A stretch of DNA of 64,000 nt from Welwitschia mirabilis (Eukaryota; Gnetophyta; Gnetopsida; Welwitschiales). The stretch's first letter is position 1. Each line of letters opens with the position of its first letter. Made by a program: the position numbers and the translations under genes. The stretch is taken from contig JBOZIK010000001.1 in NCBI GenBank assembly GCA_051453625.1, positions 142,832,457 to 142,896,456 on the forward strand, given 5' to 3'. Shown piece by piece: positions 45,150 to 54,977 of this stretch. The notes under the pieces were generated by a model. It worked only from the letters and a program-made list of their open reading frames with translations, was not told the DNA's origin and ran no database searches.

Positions 45150-45850
45150 AAGTTTAAAGAGGTAGAATCTCATGAAGAATGAATGGTGGTCATACATGAT
45201 GAGCTAGCTCCAACAAACCAAAAAGAATAATGTGTCAAAATTTGTTGAAAAACCAAAAGATCAAAATGTTATTGGAACAAATGAATTTCTAGGAATAAGT
45301 GTAATGAACATTAAACATAAAATAAGATTATTCGCCACAACCAAATTGAAGAAATAGATCTAAGTGACACTTTTGCTCTAGTAGTTAGGCTCGATAGCTT
45401 TATAATGATATGCAACCTTTAAGAACATTAAAGTTTATCAAATGGATGTGAAAAGTGCCTTTCTAAATGGAACTCTTAACAAATAAGTTTATGTGAAACA
45501 ACCTCAAGGGTTTATAGATCCACATAAACCAAACCACATATGTAGACATAAAAAGGCTTTGTATAGATTAAAACAAGCTCCAAGGCCTTGGTATGAAAAA
45601 TTAGGTACATTTTTCAATGAAAATGATTATATTTATGAAACTGTGGATAAAACATTATTTGTTAAAAATCTGAAAAAGGACTTTATTATTTTTCAAGTTT
45701 ATGTAGATGACATAATATTTGGAGCCTTAAGTAAAGTCCTCTCAAAAGAATTCACAGCATTATGATAATACATTTTTAAATGAGTATACTTGGTGAAGTT
45801 TATATGTTTCTTAATCTCTAAATAAAATAGTAAAACATGGAATTTGTATA
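45150..45850 (+). pseudogene. Reverse transcriptase relic of element E (second assembled copy)
   Basis: The longest pol frame of the window (45493-45765, 90 codons) reads QPQGFIDPHKPNH, ALYRLKQAPRPWYEKLGTFF, VDKTLFVKN and FQVYVDDIIFGA (YVDD from 45700). Here the RLKQAP Gln codon is intact (CAA at 45574). Upstream FKNIKVYQMDVKSAFLNGTL is readable but is separated from this frame by a stop (TAA for an expected Tyr/Asn context near 45484). The Met at 45493 is internal. Confidence 0.9.
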
Positions 45851-45929
45851 TCTTAATCCAAATACATAAGGGATTTGATTAAATAATTTTAGTAGAGAAT
45901 GCAAGATCAACTGAATCACTTATGACAAC

Positions 45930-46625
45930 TTCTTATAAGGTCAGCCTTGATGAACATTAAAAATATATAGATTAAAAACTTTATTAAAGTATGATAGGAA
46001 GTCTATTTTATCTAACTACAAGTGGAATTAATATAATATTCAATGTTATCATGTATGCTAGATACCAAACTCAACCAAAGGAATCACACCTTTAAGCTGT
46101 CAAAAGGATCATAAGATACATAAAAGATACATGTGACTATGGATTATGGTATTTTACAAAAACATCCTTTGAACCTGCAAGCTTTAGTGATGTTGATTGG
46201 GCTAGGTGTAAAGATCATAAAAAAGCAATAGTGGTAATTACATTCTTTTAGGATCATGCCTATTAGGATGAACAAGTAAAAAGCAAGGCTCTATCTCCCT
46301 TTCTATAACAAAAGTAAAGTATATAGTAGTAGAAAGTTGTTGTATCCATCTTCTTTGAATGAAGAAAATGGTAAAAGACTTTAGAGTAGATTTTTAATAG
46401 GTTTCAATTTTATATAACAAATAAGTATAATTAATATTTTTAAGAACCTTATTAAATACTTAGAACTAAACACATTGAATTAAGACATCATTCTCTTCGA
46501 GATAAAGGGGAAAAAGGTAATATTTCAATGAGTTTTATTATCATTGATAGATAACTTGCTAATATTTTTACAAAACCCTTAAACTTTGACAAGTTTCTAA
46601 GACTTTGTAATGAGCTATAGGTTAT
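45930..46625 (+). pseudogene. RNase H relic and pol C-terminus of element E
   Basis: Connection and RNase H blocks as in the first copy (IGSLFYLTTSGINIIFNVIM-like, RYIKDTCDYGLWYFTKTSF, FSDVDWAR). The sequence then continues beyond the overlap into the pol end: TK-IEL-RHH-type sequence near 46465-46500, and an IFTKPL-like block, with an EL-like end near 46610. RNase H would remove template RNA. Stops are frequent in the last 250 bp. Confidence 0.75.
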
Positions 46626-46985
46626 CTCTCCATCTTCTTATTGAAGGTGGGATAATCAATCAAATCTTACATTTAGTCAACTAGAACTAGTTAGTCGATC
46701 GCATTTTCATCTAATTGCCTACTCTTTTTAGATTAACCCAAATCTAGTTGAGTTAATGGGTCTAAAAACCTATTGATCAGACTTGAAAATTTTACAACCA
46801 AAGTCTTATCTGGTTGAATGAATCATAAGCGATTTAACTAAATTTATAGAATTATAAGAGCGAAGTTAAGGTTGTGAACCTAATATTTTTATTAAATTTA
46901 ACTTGATCACCCTTTTTTAGTAAATCTTTGAAAGAATAACCTTTTTTATTCATACATGTCCACCTTTCTTTAAATCTAGCTATTT
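46626..46985 (+). other. Post-pol spacer of element E
   Basis: Non-coding sequence with several GTCAACTAG/GTCGATCG/GTTGAGTT words, resembling the LTR U3 vocabulary and the sequence after pol in element A. No ORF. Confidence 0.45.
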
Positions 46986-46989
46986 CTCT

Positions 46990-47967
46990 TAATTTATTTT
47001 ATTATTAGGGAGTGTCACATGCTTTCAGTAGTAGAGGGTTCCTCAAAAAATTATCAAAATAAGCCAATAAGTAAAGATCCAAGGTATTATTACTCTAAAG
47101 TATCCCATCTGTTGGAAAAGGTTTGTTGCTTCTAGGGAGCTAAAGGAACTCAAAAATGTGGTAAGGCTCTTAAATGAGCTTTATTTATCTTAATTTCTTG
47201 ATATTTCAAGGTCATCCTATTCTTTTCTCATTAGAATATTTATTGTAATGCCTCTTTTGATGTCAACTATTCTACCCTAACATCTCTTATTTCAGAAAGA
47301 AGGATTAGTATTACTAAAAATCTTATTGCTTCCCTCTAAAATTTTCTTAGGAGAGATTATGAGGAGTTTTATCCCCTATGTCATTTTAGAGAGGATAAGG
47401 CAGAGGTCACCAAAGTACTACTTTTTACATTTGATTTTTACTTATAATCTCTTACCTTTAGTGGGTCATCATGATAATATATAAAGTCTACTTCTTGTAT
47501 CTAGTAGGAATTGGGTATTCTATTGATTCTTTTGCTATTATGATTAAAAATATAACCTTTCAATTAGAGTATCATAAAACTAGGGCTCTTTCTTACTATG
47601 TTTTGATTGTAAACATTTTTCATCATTTTAGAGTCCAATTGCATTCAAAATTAGAAACTTTAATTCCTATATCTCCCATTGGGTATGTAACTTTATCCAG
47701 CATGCGTATCTTTGTTAGATCTAAGAAATCTTCCTAGTCTTCTTCTCCTAAGAAAACCTCTCTTGAAGGGATCCTATTATACTTGAAAACATTGGATTCT
47801 CATATAATGCATATGAAAGAGGCTCTAATTACAATAGTATATGAGGTATAGATACTACTAAAAAAGCAGATAGATTGGCTTAAAAGGAATGAAAAAAGAA
47901 GAGAAAGAAGAAGACCTAGATTCTGAAGAAGAAACTAAGGAGGAAGAAGTAGAATCTAATTGATTTC
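46990..47967 (+). pseudogene. Extra ORF after pol in element E (putative plant transposon protein-like)
   Basis: Pieces in three frames read as one decayed protein: FVASRELKELKNVVRLLNEL, then YCNASFDVNYSTLTSLISER with RISITKNLIASL (47241-47336), then EEFYPLCHFREDKAEVTKVL (near 47360-47420), then the 88-codon frame at 47471-47737 with TRALSYYVLIVNIFHHFRVQ, and finally the acidic tail EEDLDSEEETKEEEVESN ending at a stop, 47961-47963. The VREFYCN....V...I.I....I..LL pattern recalls the PF20167 domain seen in extra ORFs of plant LTR elements. The function is unknown. A Met start is not identifiable. Confidence 0.5.
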
Positions 47968-48494
47968 TTATCTTCTCTCTGTTATTTGTCATTTATGCCT
48001 ATTTCCATTTTCTGTTTATTGTCATTAGTATCAAAAGAAGTAGAAATAGTAGTTGTATTTAGTTTTTATCAATTTTGTATCAATTGTTTTTTAATAGTCC
48101 TTATCAATTTCTATCAGTTATAATTATTCTTAATGAGCACCTTTTGTTTGTATTGCTTAAAACTAAGTAATAAAAATGCATTTGGTATTATTTTTTTCTT
48201 GTCTATTTAATGCATATTTCATTTATCATGAACCATGATTTTGCTATATGTATTAAGGAATATTAAATATTTCATTTATATGATCTATGTATTTATCATA
48301 TCTATAAATGAATATTACATATCTCATGAATTATACTTCAAACTTTTTATATTTATTGCTCTTGTTGTAAATCCTTTATAAATGCTTAAATTGACATACA
48401 TGCTCAATTTTCTTTTTCAAACTTAATGGTCATTATTTAAGAGGAAGTTTTTCTAATTAATATTTTCAACTAAGTATAGTTTGCCATCAATTTT
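47968..48494 (+). other. Non-coding sequence between the extra ORF and the PPT of element E
   Basis: AT-rich, no ORF. Repeated after the gap at 48777-49283 as part of an overlap pair. Confidence 0.5.
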
Positions 48495-49466
48495 AAAGAG
48501 GGAGATTGTTGAGTTATATTTTGCCAAGTTAATGTCAAACTAAAATTTTTTTTGTTATAGAAAAACATCTTGTACTAATTATAGAAAACATAAATCCCTA
48601 CAACTCATAGGCTAAAATCTTTTATCATAGTCTTTACCTAAACCTAATAAGTTTCATATCCTAAAAGGGGTTGACCNNNNNNNNNNNNNNNNNNNNNNNN
48701 NNNNNNNNNNNNNNNNNNNNNNNNNNNNNNNNNNNNNNNNNNNNNNNNNNNNNNNNNNNNNNNNNNNNNNNNNNNNGTCATATATTCTTATTTCCATTTT
48801 CTCTTTATTATCATTGATATCAAAATGAGTATAAATAATAGTTGTATTTAGTTTTTATCAATTTTGTAATAGTTGTTTTTTAGTAGTCCTTATCAATTTC
48901 TATCAGTTGTAATTTCTCTTAATGAGTACCTTTTTTTTGTATTGCTTAAAACTAAGTAATAGAGATGCATTTGGTATTATTTTTGTCTTGTATATTTAAT
49001 GCATATTTCATTTATCATGAACCATGATTTTGATACATGTATTAAGGAATATTAAATATTTCATTTATATGAACTATGTATTTATCATATCTATAAATGA
49101 ATATTACATATCTCATGAATTATACTTCAAATTTTTTATATTTATTGCTCTTGTTGGAAATCCTTTGTAAATGCTTAAATTGATATACATGATTAATTTT
49201 CTTTTGCAAAATTAATGGGTATTATTTAAGGGGAATTTTTTCTAATTAATATTTTTAACTAAGTATAGTTTGTCATCAATGTCAAAGGGGAAGATTGCTG
49301 AGTTATTTTTTGCCAAGTTAATGTAAAACTAAAATTTTTTTTTATTATAGAAAAACATCTTGTCTTCATTATAGAAAATATAAATCCTTACAACTCATAG
49401 GCTAAAATCGTTTATCACAATATTTACCTAAACCTAATAAGTTTCATATCCTCAAAGGAGTGGACT
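47988..49466. repeat. Gap-flanking overlap 10 (689 bp, 100 N, 690 bp)
   Basis: 47988-48676 and 48777-49466 are direct copies flush with the 100-N run 48677-48776. The overlap straddles the PPT and the first 170 bp of the 3' LTR, so it ignores element boundaries. Confidence 0.9.
48495..48505 (+). other. Polypurine tract of element E (second copy 49284-49294)
   Basis: AAAGAGGGAGA lies just before TTGTTGAGTT, the LTR start. The other assembled copy reads AAAGGGGAAGA before TTGCTGAG. This primes plus-strand DNA synthesis and fixes the 3' LTR boundary. Confidence 0.8.
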
Positions 49467-49563
49467 AAGTTTTTAAAGGATTAATCAAATCTATATTATA
49501 AAGTATCAAAGATATATTATTAAGGGATCAATCAAATTCTTAAGTAGCTAGTTGGACCTACAC

Positions 49564-50372
49564 AATAAATTTATCACATCTAACCATCAAAGGATTGACT
49601 ATATTCCATAAGGATTGACCAAACTTGGAGTGAAATGCTTTCATCTTTTTTAATAAAGGAATTAATAAGATACCTAAGGAGTTGACTATACTTGGGCTAT
49701 AAATATTATTCTATATTTTTCTAAACATGGAATCGACTAAACTAAAATGTGGTTAATCAAATTATAAGGGGTCACTTAGATATTTAATTGTAGAAAACTT
49801 CGATTAGGTAGAACAAGATGAACATAACCAACTTCAAAGATGATACTCAATGGGGNNNNNNNNNNNNNNNNNNNNNNNNNNNNNNNNNNNNNNNNNNNNN
49901 NNNNNNNNNNNNNNNNNNNNNNNNNNNNNNNNNNNNNNNNNNNNNNNNNNNNNNNAATAAATTTATCACATCTAACCATCAAAGGATTGACTATATTCCA
50001 TAAGAATTGACCAAACCTGGAATTAAATTCTTTCATCTTTTTTAATTAAGGAATCAATAAGATACCTAAGGGGTTGACTAGACTTGGGATATAAATATTG
50101 TTCTATATTTTTCTAAACATGGGATCGACTAAACTAAAATGTGTTTAATCAAATTCTAAGGGGTTACTGAGATATTAAATTATAGGAAACTTGNNNNNNN
50201 NNNNNNNNNNNNNNNNNNNNNNNNNNNNNNNNNNNNNNNNNNNNNNNNNNNNNNNNNNNNNNNNNNNNNNNNNNNNNNNNNNNNNNNNNNNNNTAGATAT
50301 TAAATTATAGAAAACTTGGATCACATAGAGCAAGATGGGCATAACCAACTTCAATGATGACACTCAATGGGG
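49564..50372. repeat. Gap-flanking overlap 11 (292 bp, 100 N, 417 bp with an inner gap)
   Basis: 49564-49855 and 49956-50372 are direct copies around the 100-N run 49856-49955. Removing the inner 100 N and its 25-bp overlap from the second leaves exactly 292 bp. Confidence 0.9.
50169..50318. repeat. Gap-flanking overlap 12 (25 bp, 100 N, 25 bp)
   Basis: 50169-50193 and 50294-50318 (AGATATTAAATTATAG.AAACTTG) flank the 100-N run 50194-50293. This is the shortest overlap, and still flush with the gap on both sides. Confidence 0.85.
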
Positions 50373-51066
50373 TTAACCGAAATTTCAAGGGGTCGACTGG
50401 CCATGATGGAAATGAGATTTTCTAGCCATTTAGCCTTTTATTTTTATTCATTAAAGAATATATTTCACTTGTAAACCTTAAAATATTTCTTCTATATATT
50501 TGGTAGTCATTAAAATCCTTAAAATAACTTTTAGATGACTTCTTGACATACTTTCTATACAACCAAAGATGAACAAACATCTTTTAATATCATTTGTACT
50601 TGATCAATTAGTTTGCACTATACATATGTGGATTGTACTTTTATTTCAAGCAATGTATATATATCATTGATATACTTTAGATCTAATGAAAATTATGCAT
50701 TATAGCATACTATTATTACTAAAAAGAATTCTCTCTAAATGTTGAGACTGAGCCTATAAAAATTCCAATTGTAAAATATTATAGATGAACTTAAAATACC
50801 TAGAAAGTGATTAACAAAGATCAGATCAGGCTTAAGTAGAAACTGATTGTAGAGAGTGGAGTAGGAGGTTTTTCACACCACTATAAATCATGCATCTATC
50901 TTCATTGGTATTTTGTTTTTTTTACTTATCTTTCTTTTATATTACTTTTTATGTTTCATATTCACAAATATCTTTTAGTTTTCAATACTTATGAAGATAT
51001 CTTTCAAGATTATTTATTTTTAAATCCTATTCATCCCCTTAGCTTTCTAGTGTTCTAGACCCTTCA

Positions 51067-51698
51067 TATTTTATAAATATTAATAAAATTGTTGACATTA
51101 GAGGAAAAATTATTTTCGGTCTTATGGCTTATTATGATGTAATTATATGAGGTTATTTTATGGTACATACTTGTATTATTAACTTTATCAAATGTACTTT
51201 TAGTAGGTCATGGATATATGCTTAGAGTAGATAGGTTATTGAGGATGAAAAATTTTCTTAATTAGAGTCTTAGCCATCCTTTCTTCCAAGAGATAAGAAG
51301 CATAAAATAACTTCATTTTATAAAATTAGAAGGGAAGGCTATCACTTATGTAGTAATTAAACTAGAGAGGAACTTTAATAACTTCATATATTAACTAGAC
51401 TAGAGATAGATTATGCATCATCTAACTTTACATGAGATACCTTCTAGACACTTACAGATCATATTATGTTAGAGATATCCATAATTCCTATGACACTATA
51501 CACATTACGGTCTAGTACAAAGACCATGAAGAATATATCAATACCATAAGAGCTATTATGAAGGGTAAGATATTCATTTGTTACCTAGATACCTCAATTA
51601 TTTTATTGGGTTAAATGGTATAAGAATCACTTATATTCATACATCTAGAGGTAAAGGTGATTAACAAGCTTATTATTACCTTTTCAATTTCTCATAGT
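51067..51698. other. Unassigned sequence right of element E
   Basis: Contains a few coding-like stretches on the plus strand (for example VGHGYMLRVDRLLRMKNF near 51205-51260) but no motif I can name. May be the left part of the relic described at 51840. Confidence 0.3.
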
Positions 51699-53919
51699 AT
51701 ATTATATAATACCTTTGTGGAGTGCTTGTGACACTTATCCTTAGCATACATAGTACTTTAAATAATTTTTATACTAACGTTATCCCATCATTTCATAATA
51801 ATCATTTCTTAATTTCATATCTTTAGATCTTAGTTTTATTTCAATAGGGTAAGTAGGTGGACCTATCATCATTTATTTAGAGGAGACTATAAGATATGAT
51901 AGACATGAGATATTCAAGGACATTGAAATTTTCATGACTACCTTTGGCGATTTGTTATAAGTATGTTATACTAGAGCCAGAAGACATATAGATGTAGTAT
52001 CCTTTGAAGCCTATCATAAGATACCTTATGGATATGGATATCTAGATCCCTAAATAGTCATAGAAACTATAGGTTCATAGAGTTTCCTCCATAATACGTA
52101 TTGCTATAAAAGTCATCCTTGAGTAGATATAAAAGGTTTTTGCATGCATTAAGTAGAGATTAGTGAATTAGAATGTGTTATCTTAACAAGAAACTGATGA
52201 CTATTAAGTATAGAATGATGTAAATTAATTAGAGCATTATCATTAATCTTCTTAAGGAGATTAAGGCTTAGAATGTTAAGTTTAATAGAAACATCATTAC
52301 TATCACTACCTACTCCATATGTTGATGTATTCTTTAGGATTTCTTTTCAATAATGATGATTATTGTAGTAGCATGTTGCCATTATTGCATAGATATATTC
52401 AATTTTTATACTTAAACAATAAGATTTCATGATTTATATATATGTTTTGAGTTATAATTTCTATCTCATTTTTCTTAGAGTGATTTTTACTTATTGGACA
52501 TTCCATTTTCTTCTTATCATCCTGGTTCACATTCCATTTTCTTCTTAATATAGGAAATGATGTTAATTTATCATTTGCAAATGGTATTTATTACAAGATG
52601 ATTACACAAGATTTTATTAGACTAATTTGGGTTAGGTTATGCTTTTAAAAATTTAATAATACAATTATTTATTAAAAAGTAGCTTAATTAATCATTATTT
52701 ATGTAGTCACCCACATGAAACTAGATGAATAAATCTCTTATATTAGCTATATAGATATATGNNNNNNNNNNNNNNNNNNNNNNNNNNNNNNNNNNNNNNN
52801 NNNNNNNNNNNNNNNNNNNNNNNNNNNNNNNNNNNNNNNNNNNNNNNNNNNNNNNNNNNNNATATTATATGATACCTTTATGGAGTGCTTGTTACACACT
52901 TATCCTTAGCATACATAGTACTTTAAATAATTTTGATAGTAACATTATCCCATTATTTCATAATAATCATTTCTTAATTTCATATCTTTAGATCTTAGTT
53001 TTATTTCAATGGGGTAAGTAAGTGGACCTATCATTATTCATTTGGAGGAGACTATAAGATATGATAGACATGAGATATCCAAGGACATTGGAATTTTCAT
53101 GATCACCTTTTGTGGTTTGTTATACGTATGTTATACCAGAGCTAGAATACATATAGATGTAGTATCCTTTGAATCCTATGATAAGATACCTTATGGATAT
53201 GGATATCTAGATTCCTAAATAGTTATAGAAACTATAGGTTCATAAAGTTTCCTCCATAATAAGTATTACTACAAAAGTCAGCCTTTACTAGATATAGGAG
53301 GTTTTTGCATGCATTAAATAGAGATTAGTGAATTAGGATGTGTTGCCTTAACAAGAAACTGATGACTATTTAAGTATAGAATGATGTAAATTGAGTAGAG
53401 CATTATCATTAATCTTCTTAAGGAGATTAAGACTTGGAATGCTAAGTTCAATAGAAACATCATTACTATCACTACCTACTCCATATGTTGATGTATTCTT
53501 TAGGATATCTTTTCAATAATGATGATCATTGTACTAGCATATTGTCATTATTGCATAGATATATTTAATTTTTATACTTAACAATAAGGTTTCATGATTT
53601 ATATATGTGTTTTGAGTTATAATGTCTATCTCATTTTTCTTAGAGTGAGTTTTACTTATTGGACATTCCATTTTCTTCTAATCATTCTGGTTCACATGTA
53701 GTAGGGACCATAGTAAATGATGTTAATTGATCATTTGCAAATAGTACTTATCACAAGATGATTACATAAGATTTTCTTAGAATAATTGGTTAGATTATGC
53801 TTTAAAAAATTTAATAATATAATTTATTTTTAAAACATAGCTTAATTAATCATTATTTCTATAGTCATCAACATGATACTAGATGGATAAAGCTCATACA
53901 TTCGCTATATAGATAGATG
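51699..53919. repeat. Gap-flanking overlap 13 (1063 bp, 100 N, 1058 bp)
   Basis: 51699-52761 and 52862-53919 begin ATATTATATRATACCTTT and end CTATATAGATA.ATG. Both are flush with the 100-N run 52762-52861. Confidence 0.95.
51840..52360 (+). pseudogene. Unidentified coding relic
   Basis: In one plus-strand frame the reading is GGPIIIYLEETIRYDRHEIF, KDIEIFMTTFGDLL, a stop, VCYTRARRHIDVVSFEAYHK, IPYGYGYLDP, a stop, IVIETIGS. Most stops are TAA or TAG where CAA or CAG would be natural, so a once open frame of about 150 codons is plausible. The same frame is kept in the overlap copy (about 53000-53510) with conservative changes (FEAYHK to FESYDK). I recognise no family; both gypsy gag and a DNA-transposon protein are possible. 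Confidence 0.35.
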
Positions 53920-54474
53920 GATAATAGTGTTATTAAATTGATACCTTGAATCTACATGATAAAGGTACTAAAATTCATTTCCTGTGATCACTTGAATTAT
54001 TTATCTTATTAATTGGCTCACTATATATTATCTACATGATTTATTAAGGATTAATAAGTACTTAGTGGAGGGATATGTTAGAATATCAAACTTGCCATAG
54101 TTAACATGGTTTTGAACTATATTTCTATGCTTATTTGATATATTTATGAGGAAATTAGGATAACTATAGTTAATTATCATTATGATTATAAAAGAAATAG
54201 TCCTACATAATTCTTGATACCTTTGGAATGATGTTGAGAGTATCAATCCACTTATAATCCCTTCCAGTAAAATCAAGATTATAAGTAATTTCTTACACAA
54301 AGTAAAGTACATAGGAAATGCTTAGGAAAATGATATTAGGACATGATATGAGATTGAACTTAACTAAATCATATTTCTATAGGATGATTCTAAAGGTTTA
54401 AAATCTATAAAATTAATTTTAAAGAAAGGGATAAGGATCAGAAATGATCTTATTAAGAAAAAAGATTTGTCCAT
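53920..54474. other. No feature recognised
   Basis: AT-rich spacer. A 94-codon hydrophobic minus-strand frame (54312-54028) has no motif and no support from context. Confidence 0.4.
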
Positions 54475-54700
54475 TAGATCATCCAGATGAAGGTTGTAGG
54501 ATGAATCTCAGTAAGAATTAATAGAAATCACATTATTTACTATTTGTCATCCACTTTAATCATCTAGATGAAGCTAATAGGATTATTATCAGTAGTTAAC
54601 CTAGAAATACATATGAAGGATAGTAATTAAAAGTTGATAATCATCCACTATGATCATTTAGATGAAGCTTAGAAGGATGACCATTTTAACTAATAAAAAA
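54475..54700. repeat. Degenerate repeat built on TCATCTAGATGA palindromes
   Basis: Three units of about 82-95 bp start with TCATCCAGATGA (54479), TCATCTAGATGA (54560) and TCATTTAGATGA (54654). Each is followed by AGG/AGC and a GGATGA or GGATTA word, and two of them end in a CATCCACT block. The 12-mer is a perfect palindrome in its commonest form. Confidence 0.6.
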
Positions 54701-54977
54701 GCTAATCTAGTTATTATTAAATTCTGCATGTGTTATTACATTGTTTTAATTCAAATTCATTATGATTTCATAATATTAATTAAANNNNNNNNNNNNNNNN
54801 NNNNNNNNNNNNNNNNNNNNNNNNNNNNNNNNNNNNNNNNNNNNNNNNNNNNNNNNNNNNNNNNNNNNNNNNNNNNNNNNNNNNTAATAAAAAACCAATC
54901 TAGTTATTATTAAATTTTGAATGTGTTATTACATTGTTTTAATTCAGATCCATTATGATTTCATAATATTAATTAAA
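54691..54977. repeat. Gap-flanking overlap 14 (94 bp, 100 N, 93 bp)
   Basis: 54691-54784 and 54885-54977 (start TAATAAAAAA, end ATATTAATTAAA) are flush with the 100-N run 54785-54884. Confidence 0.95.

Larger units (their letters stand above)
41678..46329. repeat. Gap-flanking overlap 9 (2279 bp, 100 N, 2273 bp)
   Basis: 41678-43956 and 44057-46329 are direct copies spanning integrase to RNase H. Both are flush with the 100-N run 43957-44056 (start GT.C.ATGGCAC.AACAATTAG, end GTATATAGTAG). Identity is high, but with many single-base differences and small indels. A real tandem pol duplication would be odd; contig overlap is far likelier. Confidence 0.9.
38295..51066 (+). mobile_element. Element E: structurally complete Ty1/copia (Sirevirus-like) retrotransposon, decayed
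   Basis: The plus-strand order is 5' LTR, PBS, gag, PR, INT, RT, RNase H, extra ORF, PPT, 3' LTR. LTR ends are TGTTTG/CTTCA (5') and TGCTGAG or TGTTGAG/CTTCA (3'). Flanks are TATAT (38290-38294) and TATTT (51067-51071), a possible 5-bp target duplication with one change. After removing overlaps the LTRs are 1280 and about 1254 bp, and the whole element about 9 kb, a usual Sirevirus size. All ORFs are broken. Confidence 0.85.
48507..51066 (+). repeat. 3' LTR of element E (broken up by overlaps and gaps)
   Basis: The LTR starts at 48507 (TGTTGAG) and, in the second overlap copy, at 49296 (TGCTGAG). It continues to 49855, resumes after two overlap gaps, and ends CCCTTCA at 51066. Without duplicated parts it is about 1254 bp and aligns with 38295-39574. 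The TATA-like CTATAAAT lies at 50881. Confidence 0.8.

Noticed and set aside
41678-46329. A real tandem duplication of integrase-RT-RNase H in element E
   Set aside because: The copies are flush with a 100-N gap and match in length, exactly like the thirteen other 100-N gaps; contig overlap explains it more simply.
54028-54312. 94-codon minus-strand frame with hydrophobic stretches
   Set aside because: No motif, no partner copy and no supporting context; such lengths are expected by chance in a 64-kb window.
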